This document shows, piece after piece, positions 53,878-61,634 of a stretch of 64,000 nt of DNA. The first letter of the stretch is position 1. Each line of letters begins with the position of its first letter. The stretch is taken from the NCBI RefSeq assembly GCF_001314995.1, contig NZ_CP012938.1, forward strand, positions 2,852,001-2,916,000, written 5' to 3'. The DNA comes from Bacteroides ovatus. GTDB taxonomy: Bacteria; Bacteroidota; Bacteroidia; Bacteroidales; Bacteroidaceae. The position numbers were made by a program, and so were the translations under genes. Under the pieces are notes generated by a model. The model searched no databases. It was not told where the DNA came from and worked only from the letters and a program-made list of their open reading frames with translations.

Positions 53878-56313
53878 TTAAACATTTGCGATGCTCATGA
53901 TGTCGGCAAATACTCCGGCAGCCGTTACGCCGGCACCGGCACCGTATCCTTGAATCATCATCGGATATTCTTTATAGCGTTCCGTAGTGAGCAGGATAAT
54001 ATTGTTGCTGCCTTCCAAGCCGTAGAACGGATGGTTGGCTCCTACTTCCTGCAGGCCGACGGAGGCTTTTCCATTCTCCAGTTTGGCGACGAAACGCCAG
54101 TGCTTGTTTTCTTTTTCCAATACCTGGCGACGGGCTTCAAAGTCTGCGTCGAGACTTGGAACACGTTTCCAGAAATCTTCCAGAGAACCTTCGAAGAAGT
54201 CATTCGGAACAAAGAGGTTCTTTTCAACATCTTCCTGTTCCAGACGGTATCCGGCTTCACGTGCCAGAATCACCAGTTTACGGATCACATCTTTTCCACT
54301 CAAGTCAATACGTGGGTCCGGTTCAGAGTAGCGTTCTTCCTGTGCCATTTTGATGGTACGGCTGAAAGGAATATCGGCGCTGATTTTATTAAATATATAG
54401 TTCAGTGTACCGGAAAGCACCGCTTCAATCTTCAGAATCTTGTCACCGCTATGAATCAGGTCATTAATTGTATTGATGATCGGAAGACCTGCACCTACGT
54501 TTGTTTCGAACAGATACTTCACACCCCGTTGGCGGGCAATCGTTTTCAGTTCACGATAGTTTTCATAAGCGGAAGAAGCCGCAATCTTATTGGCTGCTAC
54601 CACAGAGATATTGTGTTGCAGGAAATCTTTGTAAAGCGATGCGATGTCAGCGCTGGCCGTACAGTCTACAAATACAGAATTAAAGATATTCATTCCGATA
54701 ATCTCGTCGCGGATGGTTTGCAAGCTGCTGTCCTTACCCTTTTCCAACAGTTCTTCACGGAAGTTGGCGAGGTCGAAACCTTCACGGCTGAACATTGCCT
54801 TGGCTGCATCAATGATGCCTACTACATGGAGTTTCAGTCCGTTTTCCATCATCAGCTTTTGTTGCTGGCAACGAATCTGTTCTACCAGACTACCCCCTAC
54901 CGTACCGACACCACAGATAAAGAGGTTCAATACCTGATATTCGGAGAGGAAGAAAGAGTCGTGGATTACGTTCAATGATTTACGCAAGGATTTGGAATCG
55001 ACAACAAAAGAGATATTAGTTTCCGAAGCTCCCTGTGCGCAAGCGATAACGTTGATACCATTACGTCCCAGTGTACCGAAAAGTTTACCTGCGATACCCG
55101 GTGTATGTTTCATATTCTCACCTACGATAGCCACTGTTGCCAGATTTCTTTCTGCCAGAATCGGAGAAATCTCGCCCATCTCTATCTCTTTCGCAAATTC
55201 CTCGTTCAGCACTTCACAAGCCAGGTCGGCATCGGCATTACGCACACCGATAGAAGTACTGTTTTCCGATGAAGCCTGTGAGACGAGGAACACGCTGATT
55301 CCATTCTTTGCCAATGCTTTAAAAATGCGGTAGTTTACACCGATCACACCTACCATACCAAGACCCTGAACAGTAATCAGACTTGTGTCGTTGATGGAGG
55401 AAATCCCCTTGATAGCCTTGCTCTGCGGGTTGGAAACTTCTTGTTTGATAACCGTTCCCACTCCATCCGGGTTGAATGTATTCTTTATTATAATAGGAAT
55501 ATTCTTGTGACATACGGGATAGATAGTCGGCGGATAAACCACCTTTGCGCCGAAGTTACAAAGTTCGGTCGCTTCTACGTAACTCAATTCCGTAATCGTA
55601 TAAGCAGTCGAAATGACACGCGGATCAGCCGTCATAAATCCGTCTACGTCCGTCCAGATTTCCAGACTTGCCGCATCCAGCGCCGCAGCAATAATGGCAG
55701 CCGTATAGTCCGAGCCACCGCGTCCGAGGTTTGTTACATCCCCTGTCGTTTTATCCGAAGAGATGAATCCCGGCACCAGCGCTACTTTAGGAATAGACTG
55801 GAAAGCCTCTTTCACCAGTTTATTAGTCAATTCTGTATCCAGCGTGTGCTTGCTATGCTTTCTTTCCGTCTTGATAAAAGTGCGCGAATCGAACCATTTT
55901 GCTCCCTCAATCAGTGCGGTGACGATGATCGATGAAAGGCGTTCACCATAGCTGACGATTGTATCCGAAGTTTTCGGGGAAAGGTCTTTAATCAGGTAAA
56001 TTCCCTGAAAGATATCCTTCAATTCGTTCAGCAGCTCGCCAATCTGACGTTGCAACGATACTTGCTTTTCTCCGGCAGGAATCACCTCCTTAATCATCTC
56101 CACATGACGGTAAACGATTTCGCGAAACTCACCCTCATAGGCTGAATCTCCCACTGCCGCCATCTTCGATGTATTTATCAATTTGTCAGTGATGCCTCCC
56201 AATGCGGAAACAACTACAATTACCGGCTCATTTGCCGACTCTACAATTCTCTTTACGCTTAAAATGCTGTTCACGGAACCTACGGATGTTCCGCCGAATT
56301 TCATTACTTTCAT
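53878..56313 (-). CDS. thrA: bifunctional aspartokinase I / homoserine dehydrogenase I
   Basis: First and third steps of threonine synthesis. 811 aa, the length of E. coli ThrA. The kinase part spans 1-290 (MKVMKFGGTSVGS at the start, GRGGSDYTAAIIAAALDA). Two ACT domains follow at about 300-460 (VQGLGMVGVIGVNYRIFKAL; TVAIVGENMKHTPGIAGKLF), the likely site of threonine inhibition. The dehydrogenase spans 465-811 (LFICGVGTVGGSLVEQI for NADPH, and VLSGTLNYIFN with SEPDPRIDLSGKDVIRKLV for catalysis). First structural gene of the thr operon, behind a Thr-codon leader. Confidence 0.97.
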   Translation of the reverse strand: MKVMKFGGTSVGSVNSILSVKRIVESANEPVIVVVSALGGITDKLINTSKMAAVGDSAYEGEFREIVYRHVEMIKEVIPAGEKQVSLQRQIGELLNELKDIFQGIYLIKDLSPKTSDTIVSYGERLSSIIVTALIEGAKWFDSRTFIKTERKHSKHTLDTELTNKLVKEAFQSIPKVALVPGFISSDKTTGDVTNLGRGGSDYTAAIIAAALDAASLEIWTDVDGFMTADPRVISTAYTITELSYVEATELCNFGAKVVYPPTIYPVCHKNIPIIIKNTFNPDGVGTVIKQEVSNPQSKAIKGISSINDTSLITVQGLGMVGVIGVNYRIFKALAKNGISVFLVSQASSENSTSIGVRNADADLACEVLNEEFAKEIEMGEISPILAERNLATVAIVGENMKHTPGIAGKLFGTLGRNGINVIACAQGASETNISFVVDSKSLRKSLNVIHDSFFLSEYQVLNLFICGVGTVGGSLVEQIRCQQQKLMMENGLKLHVVGIIDAAKAMFSREGFDLANFREELLEKGKDSSLQTIRDEIIGMNIFNSVFVDCTASADIASLYKDFLQHNISVVAANKIAASSAYENYRELKTIARQRGVKYLFETNVGAGLPIINTINDLIHSGDKILKIEAVLSGTLNYIFNKISADIPFSRTIKMAQEERYSEPDPRIDLSGKDVIRKLVILAREAGYRLEQEDVEKNLFVPNDFFEGSLEDFWKRVPSLDADFEARRQVLEKENKHWRFVAKLENGKASVGLQEVGANHPFYGLEGSNNIILLTTERYKEYPMMIQGYGAGAGVTAAGVFADIMSIANV

Positions 56314-56434
56314 GAAGATACTTATTTAAATGCAATGTCCTGCAGTTTGCTTTTTACAGAACGATTGGTTGTTTACGAATAAAATTGAATTTGAATTTTG
56401 CCTGCTTATACAAGCGTGAATCACGTAGATACAC

Positions 56435-56466
56435 AAAAACTATCCATTAACCCCTAAGGGTCATGG
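56435..56466 (-). terminator. thr operon attenuator terminator
   Basis: On the minus strand CCAT-x-ACCC-TTAG-GGGT-xx-ATGG forms an 8-bp stem with a small internal loop, followed by ATAGTTTTTG. An alternative helix pairs 56489-56496 with 56439-56446 (ACTATCCA with TGGATAGT), sharing bases with this stem. Ribosome position on the leader peptide could therefore choose between them. Confidence 0.55.
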
Positions 56467-56506
56467 TACACATGGATGTGACTGTATGTGGATAGTACTT
56501 CATCAT
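56447..56506 (-). CDS. Thr-rich leader peptide of the thr operon
   Basis: A 19-codon frame, MMKYYPHTVTSMCTMTLRG, with AAGGA just upstream of the ATG. Four of the last twelve residues are Thr. It ends inside the terminator stem, as attenuator leaders do. A -7 box TACTTTTG at 56550-56543 places the start of the transcript about 30 nt ahead. Too short for routine gene callers. No Ile codons, unlike E. coli thrL, so it would respond to threonine alone. Confidence 0.55.
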   Translation of the reverse strand: MMKYYPHTVTSMCTMTLRG

Positions 56507-56714
56507 AGTCCTTGTTTCTACTCTTGTTTTTGATAAGTGTCGCAAAAGTAATAATAAAAACGTTCAATCTATCACTTTTTTCGGTTTTTTTCTGATAAAA
56601 AGAATCTTTCGCCTGCGCTTTATCCGGTCATTCGCCTTCACTTTTATGACATTTTGTTACTTATTTATCAAATCTATTATTATATTTGCGAAAACAATCG
56701 CACAAAATCAGCTT

Positions 56715-57752
56715 ATGAACCCATTAAATACTTCCGTATTGTTAATATACACCGGTGGAACAATTGGTATGATTGAGAATGCCGCGACAGGTGCTCTGGA
56801 GAACTTTAACTTCGAGCAACTGCAAAAGTATATCCCCGAACTGCAAAAGTTCAATTTTCCAATTGACACCTATCAGTTTGATCCTCCGATGGATTCGTCG
56901 GACATGGAACCGGATATGTGGCGGAAGCTGGTACGCATTATTCATGACAACTACAATCGTTACCACGGCTTCGTCATCCTGCACGGAACGGACACGATGG
57001 CTTATACCGCTTCCGCACTAAGTTTTATGCTGGAAGGACTGGACAAACCTGTTATCCTCACAGGCTCACAGCTTCCCATCGGCGTACTCCGCACGGACGG
57101 AAAGGAAAATCTGATGACCAGTATCGAGATTGCCATTGCACAAAACAAGGAAGGAAGGGCACTGGTGCCCGAAGTATGCATCTTCTTTGAAAATCACCTG
57201 ATGCGGGGAAACCGTACGACAAAGATGAATGCAGAAAACTTCAATGCATTCCGTTCTTTCAATTATCCGGTATTGGCGGAAGCGGGAATCCATATTAAAT
57301 ATAATAATGTACAAATTCACGGAAATGGTGAAAAGCGGGAATTGAAACCGCACTATTTGCTGGATACCAATGTAGTGGTACTGAAGCTCTTTCCGGGCAT
57401 TCAGGAAAATGTAATTGCCACCATTCTGAGGATTGAAGGTTTAAAGGCGGTTGTGCTCGAAACATACGGTTCGGGGAATGCTCCCCGAAAGGAATGGTTT
57501 ATACGCCGGCTCTGTCAGGCCAGTGAACGTGGAATTGTGATTGTCAACGTAACACAATGCAGCGCAGGAATGGTAGAAATGGAACGTTACGAAACGGGAT
57601 ACCAGTTGTTGCAGGTAGGCGTTGTCTCCGGATATGACAGTACAACGGAATCGGCAGTCACTAAATTAATGTTCTTACTGGGACATGGATATACTCCGGA
57701 TGAGGTACGCGACCGGATGAACCGTTCGATAGCGGGAGAGATAACTCTGTAG
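56715..57752 (+). CDS. ansA: type I L-asparaginase
   Basis: Hydrolyses asparagine to aspartate and ammonia; cytosolic type. 345 aa from ATG 56715. A -7 box TATATTTG at 56691-56698 rules out the earlier in-frame start at 56646. Both asparaginase motifs are present: LIYTGGTIGMIEN with the catalytic Thr near 14-17, and VILHGTDTMAYTASALSFML with Thr/Asp near 100. No signal peptide. It feeds aspartate, the substrate of the neighbouring divergent thrA, which may be coincidence. Confidence 0.93.
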   Translation: MNPLNTSVLLIYTGGTIGMIENAATGALENFNFEQLQKYIPELQKFNFPIDTYQFDPPMDSSDMEPDMWRKLVRIIHDNYNRYHGFVILHGTDTMAYTASALSFMLEGLDKPVILTGSQLPIGVLRTDGKENLMTSIEIAIAQNKEGRALVPEVCIFFENHLMRGNRTTKMNAENFNAFRSFNYPVLAEAGIHIKYNNVQIHGNGEKRELKPHYLLDTNVVVLKLFPGIQENVIATILRIEGLKAVVLETYGSGNAPRKEWFIRRLCQASERGIVIVNVTQCSAGMVEMERYETGYQLLQVGVVSGYDSTTESAVTKLMFLLGHGYTPDEVRDRMNRSIAGEITL

Positions 57753-57838
57753 GCTTCATCTATTTCTATTAGGCAGGGATAACTTATTTCTAATAAATTA
57801 TCCCTATTTTTGTACCCTACAAGAAGAAAGGAATTTCG

Positions 57839-59206
57839 ATGGCAAAAGAGAAAACCGTATATGTATGCAGTAATTGCGGACAGGATTCACCGAAATGGGT
57901 GGGTAAATGTCCGTCGTGTGGAGAATGGAATACGTATGTTGAAGAAATCGTACGGAAAGAACCCACTAACCGCCGTCCGGTGTCGGGCATTGAAACACAG
58001 AAGCCCAAGCCACTGGCACTTAGCGATATAGAGGCAGACGACGAGCCACGCATCAATATGCACGATGATGAACTGAATCGTGTATTGGGAGGCGGACTTA
58101 TACAGGGTTCTCTTGTCCTGATAGGCGGCGAGCCGGGAATCGGTAAATCGACGCTCGTCATGCAGACCGTACTGCACATGCCGGAAAAGAAGATTCTTTA
58201 TGTATCCGGTGAAGAGAGTGCACGACAGCTGAAACTTCGTGCCGACCGTCTCTCTGACACTTCCAGCGATTGCCTGATCGTTTGCGAGACTTCACTCGAA
58301 CAGATTTATGTGCATATCAAGAATACGAATCCCGATTTAGTGATTATCGACTCTATACAGACTATTTCCACCGAAAGTATCGAATCGTCTCCCGGAAGTA
58401 TAGCGCAAGTCAGAGAGTGTTCGGCGTCTATTCTTCGTTTTGCGAAAGAAACACATACGCCTGTATTGCTGATCGGACATATTAATAAGGAAGGAAGTAT
58501 TGCAGGACCTAAAGTGCTGGAACATATCGTAGATACTGTTCTTCAATTTGAGGGCGACCAACATTATATGTATCGTATTCTACGCAGTATCAAGAATCGT
58601 TTCGGTAGTACGGCAGAATTAGGTATTTATGAAATGCGTCAGGACGGGTTGCGCCAAGTGAGTAATCCTTCCGAACTTTTGCTAAGTCAGGATCATGAAG
58701 GGATGAGCGGGGTAGCCATTGCCTCCGCCATTGAGGGGATTCGCCCATTTTTGATTGAGACACAGGCTTTGGTAAGCTCTGCAGTCTACGGAAATCCGCA
58801 ACGTTCGGCAACCGGTTTCGATTTGAGAAGAATGAATATGCTGCTGGCTGTTCTCGAAAAGCGGGTGGGATTTAAGTTGGCACAGAAAGATGTGTTCCTG
58901 AATATTGCCGGAGGATTGAAAGTGAATGATCCGGCTATCGATCTGCCGGTTATCAGTGCAATCCTTTCTTCCAATATGGATGCAGCCATTGAGCCGGAAG
59001 TTTGCATGGCGGGAGAAATCGGATTGTCGGGAGAGATACGTCCTGTGAATCGAATAGAACAACGTATCGGTGAAGCCGAGAAATTGGGTTTTAAACGGTT
59101 CTTGTTGCCAAAATATAATCTGCAAGGGATCGATACCCAAAAACTGAAGATAGAATTAGTACCGGTGAGAAAAGTAGAAGAGGCGTTCAGGGCTTTATTC
59201 GGATAA
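57839..59206 (+). CDS. radA: DNA repair protein RadA
   Basis: A hexameric branch-migration helicase that helps RecA-mediated recombination. 455 aa. Seen: N-terminal C4 zinc finger CSNCGQDSPKWVGKCPSCGE, Walker A GGEPGIGKSTL near 94-104, Walker B LVIIDSIQT, the RadA-specific KNRFGS motif, and a Lon-protease-like C-terminal domain (GLKVNDPAIDLPVISAILSS) without the catalytic serine. ATG 57839 has AAAGGAA 6 nt upstream and a -7 box TATTTTTG at 57805-57812. Cytosolic. Confidence 0.97.
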   Translation: MAKEKTVYVCSNCGQDSPKWVGKCPSCGEWNTYVEEIVRKEPTNRRPVSGIETQKPKPLALSDIEADDEPRINMHDDELNRVLGGGLIQGSLVLIGGEPGIGKSTLVMQTVLHMPEKKILYVSGEESARQLKLRADRLSDTSSDCLIVCETSLEQIYVHIKNTNPDLVIIDSIQTISTESIESSPGSIAQVRECSASILRFAKETHTPVLLIGHINKEGSIAGPKVLEHIVDTVLQFEGDQHYMYRILRSIKNRFGSTAELGIYEMRQDGLRQVSNPSELLLSQDHEGMSGVAIASAIEGIRPFLIETQALVSSAVYGNPQRSATGFDLRRMNMLLAVLEKRVGFKLAQKDVFLNIAGGLKVNDPAIDLPVISAILSSNMDAAIEPEVCMAGEIGLSGEIRPVNRIEQRIGEAEKLGFKRFLLPKYNLQGIDTQKLKIELVPVRKVEEAFRALFG

Positions 59207-59272
59207 GACACTGATGCATAAATAGCCCGTTTTTCTAATTGGATAATCGAAAACAATATCAATAATAACTAA

Positions 59273-60925
59273 ATGACACAAGAATACCAACTCCGTATAC
59301 TTCCCGAAATCGCAGCAAACGAACAGAAATTAAAGGAATATCTTTCTAAAGAAAAAGGTCTGAATTTACGTGACATCACCGCTACCCGAATCTTGAAACG
59401 GAGTATTGATGCACGCCAGCGGACTATCTTCGTCAATCTGAAGGTAAGGGCATACATCAAGGAAATGCCGCAAGAAGATGAGTACGAACGTACTATATAT
59501 AATAATGTAGAAGGAAAACTGCAAGTGATTGTCGTTGGCGCAGGTCCCGGCGGATTATTCGCTGCTTTACGCCTTGTTGAACTTGGGTTACGCCCTATCG
59601 TCATCGAACGTGGAAAAGACGTGCGCGAACGTAAAAAAGACCTGGCACAAATCAACAGGGAACACACTGTTGATCCGGAATCGAATTACAGTTTCGGAGA
59701 AGGAGGTGCAGGAGCTTACTCGGATGGGAAACTCTATACCCGTAGCAAGAAGAGAGGAAATGTGGATAAAATCTTGAACGTATTTTGCCAGCATGGAGCT
59801 TCAACTTCGATATTGGTGGATGCGCATCCGCATATCGGAACAGACAAATTGCCACGTGTCATTGAAAATATGCGGAACACCATTATCGAATGTGGCGGAG
59901 AAGTACATTTCCAGACACGAATGGATGCATTGATTATTGAGAACGATGAAGTCAAAGGTATCGAAACAAATACAGGAAAGACCTTTCTCGGACCTGTGAT
60001 ACTGGCAACCGGACATTCTGCAAGAGATGTATATCGTTGGCTGGCTGCCAATAATGTGACGATTGAAGCGAAAGGAATCGCTGTCGGGGTACGTCTCGAA
60101 CATCCGGCAATGTTGATCGATCAAATACAATACCATAATAAGAATGGACGGGGCAAATACCTGCCCGCTGCAGAATACAGCTTTGTAACACAGGCAGAAG
60201 GCAGAGGAGTATATAGTTTCTGTATGTGTCCCGGCGGCTTTATCGTTCCTGCTGCCAGCGGACCGGAACAAGTGGTAGTAAACGGCATGTCTCCTGCCAA
60301 CCGTGGGTCACGGTGGAGTAATTCGGGAATGGTAGTGGAAATTCAACCGGAGGATTTGGGAAATGAAGAATTAAAAATGAGGAATGAAGAATTGGCTGCC
60401 CAACAAGATGAACAGCTGATGGCACTGAATCCAAATTTGAAAAGTTCACAACTTTCAGAGATTAATTCACAGTTACTATCTGTTCTTCACTTTCAAGAGG
60501 AATTGGAACGTCAATGCTGGTTGCAGGGAGGCAGACGACAGACCGCTCCGGCGCAACGCATGCTGGATTTTACCCGCAAGAAATTGAGTTACAATTTGCC
60601 CGAGTCATCCTATAGTCCGGGATTGATTTCGTCTCCACTTCATTTCTGGATGCCATCATTTATTAGCAAAAGGTTATCTCTTGGTTTCCAACAATTCGGA
60701 CGCAGCAGTCACGGATTCCTGACTAATGAGGCAGTAATGATTGGTGTGGAAACACGAACTTCTTCTCCCGTTCGTATCATACGCGATAAGGATACTCTGC
60801 AACATGTCACCGTTCGTGGATTATTTCCGTGCGGAGAAGGGGCAGGCTATGCCGGAGGAATTGTGTCTGCCGGAGTGGACGGCGAACGATGTGCAGAAGC
60901 AGTAGCCAACTATTTCAATCATTAA
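59273..60925 (+). CDS. FAD-dependent oxidoreductase (COG2509-type) with in-frame insertion
   Basis: 550 aa. A small N-terminal domain (RDITATRILKRSIDARQRTI) leads into the FAD-binding Rossmann motif VVGAGPGGLFAALRLVELG near 86-104, then FGEGGAGAYSDGKLYTRSKK and a second glycine motif PCGEGAGYAGGIVSAGVDGE at the end. Related to the Bacteroides 'FAD-dependent dehydrogenase' family of unknown substrate. Residues about 364-402 break the family pattern between EDLG and FQEELERQCW. This stretch is Asn/Glu/Gln-rich and encoded by repeated AATGAAGAATT, so it looks inserted in frame. Confidence 0.88.
   Translation: MTQEYQLRILPEIAANEQKLKEYLSKEKGLNLRDITATRILKRSIDARQRTIFVNLKVRAYIKEMPQEDEYERTIYNNVEGKLQVIVVGAGPGGLFAALRLVELGLRPIVIERGKDVRERKKDLAQINREHTVDPESNYSFGEGGAGAYSDGKLYTRSKKRGNVDKILNVFCQHGASTSILVDAHPHIGTDKLPRVIENMRNTIIECGGEVHFQTRMDALIIENDEVKGIETNTGKTFLGPVILATGHSARDVYRWLAANNVTIEAKGIAVGVRLEHPAMLIDQIQYHNKNGRGKYLPAAEYSFVTQAEGRGVYSFCMCPGGFIVPAASGPEQVVVNGMSPANRGSRWSNSGMVVEIQPEDLGNEELKMRNEELAAQQDEQLMALNPNLKSSQLSEINSQLLSVLHFQEELERQCWLQGGRRQTAPAQRMLDFTRKKLSYNLPESSYSPGLISSPLHFWMPSFISKRLSLGFQQFGRSSHGFLTNEAVMIGVETRTSSPVRIIRDKDTLQHVTVRGLFPCGEGAGYAGGIVSAGVDGERCAEAVANYFNH
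60362..60393 (+). repeat. AATGAAGAATT direct repeats inside the FAD oxidoreductase gene
   Basis: Two copies of AATGAAGAATT at 60362-60372 and 60383-60393, separated by AAAAATGAGG, encode NEEL twice. The motif matches the AT-rich GAAGAATTAA-type repeat often seen between Bacteroides genes (known from general experience). It marks the left edge of an about 40-codon insertion. Confidence 0.55.
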
Positions 60926-60941
60926 TTAAACTTACACTAAA

Positions 60942-61544
60942 ATGAATTATCAACCCGAAATAGCAATTGTAGAAGCCAATACATTGACCTGTCTCGGTCT
61001 GAAAGGAATCCTGGAGGAAATGATTCCTATGGCAACCATACGGACTTTTCATCACTTCAGCGAACTGATGGACGATACTCCCGATATGTATGCCCACTAT
61101 TTCATTTCCGCACAGATTTACGTGGAGCACAATGCTTTCTTTCTCCCCCGGAAACGAAAAACGATTGTATTGGCAAGCGACAGTCCGCAATTCCAACTGT
61201 CCGGCGTACCCGTACTCAACATTCATGAATCCGAAGAAGAGTTGGTGAAAAACATATTGAAACTTCACCAACATGCTCACCATGACGGTTATCCGGTAAA
61301 AGATATGTCACCCATGCCTCCGATGCAGCCTCATCAGGAAATTCTATCCGCCCGTGAAATAGAAGTGCTCGTACTGATAACCAAAGGATTAATCAACAAA
61401 GAAATAGCAGATAAACTGAATATCAGCCTGACTACCGTTATCACTCACCGAAAAAATATCACGGAGAAATTAGGCATTAAGTCCGTCTCCGGGCTGACTA
61501 TTTATGCTGTAATGAACGGATATATCGAAGCTGACCGAATCTGA
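60942..61544 (+). CDS. LuxR-type regulator with a degenerate receiver domain
   Basis: 200 aa. The N-terminal 120 residues have the receiver shape (IAIVEANTLTCLGLKGILEE) but lack the acidic pair after the first strand and the phospho-accepting Asp at the third strand (it reads AHYFISAQIYVEH). The C-terminal 65 residues are a strong LuxR/NarL HTH: LSAREIEVLVLITKGLINKE, then LNISLTTVITHRKNI. It probably responds to something other than phosphorylation. It sits 90 bp upstream of a TonB-dependent receptor gene on the same strand, its likely target. Confidence 0.9.
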   Translation: MNYQPEIAIVEANTLTCLGLKGILEEMIPMATIRTFHHFSELMDDTPDMYAHYFISAQIYVEHNAFFLPRKRKTIVLASDSPQFQLSGVPVLNIHESEEELVKNILKLHQHAHHDGYPVKDMSPMPPMQPHQEILSAREIEVLVLITKGLINKEIADKLNISLTTVITHRKNITEKLGIKSVSGLTIYAVMNGYIEADRI

Positions 61545-61634
61545 CTTCTTAAAAAATAAGTCATAATCCTAATAAATGAGGATTGACCGTCATCTATATT
61601 TGCCGTTACTTTGCACCAGATAAATTAACAGCAG

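Noticed and set aside
53806..54978. 390-codon plus-strand open frame across thrA and apgM
   Set aside because: It runs antisense to conserved catalytic regions of thrA; its residue make-up is not protein-like and it has no ribosome site.
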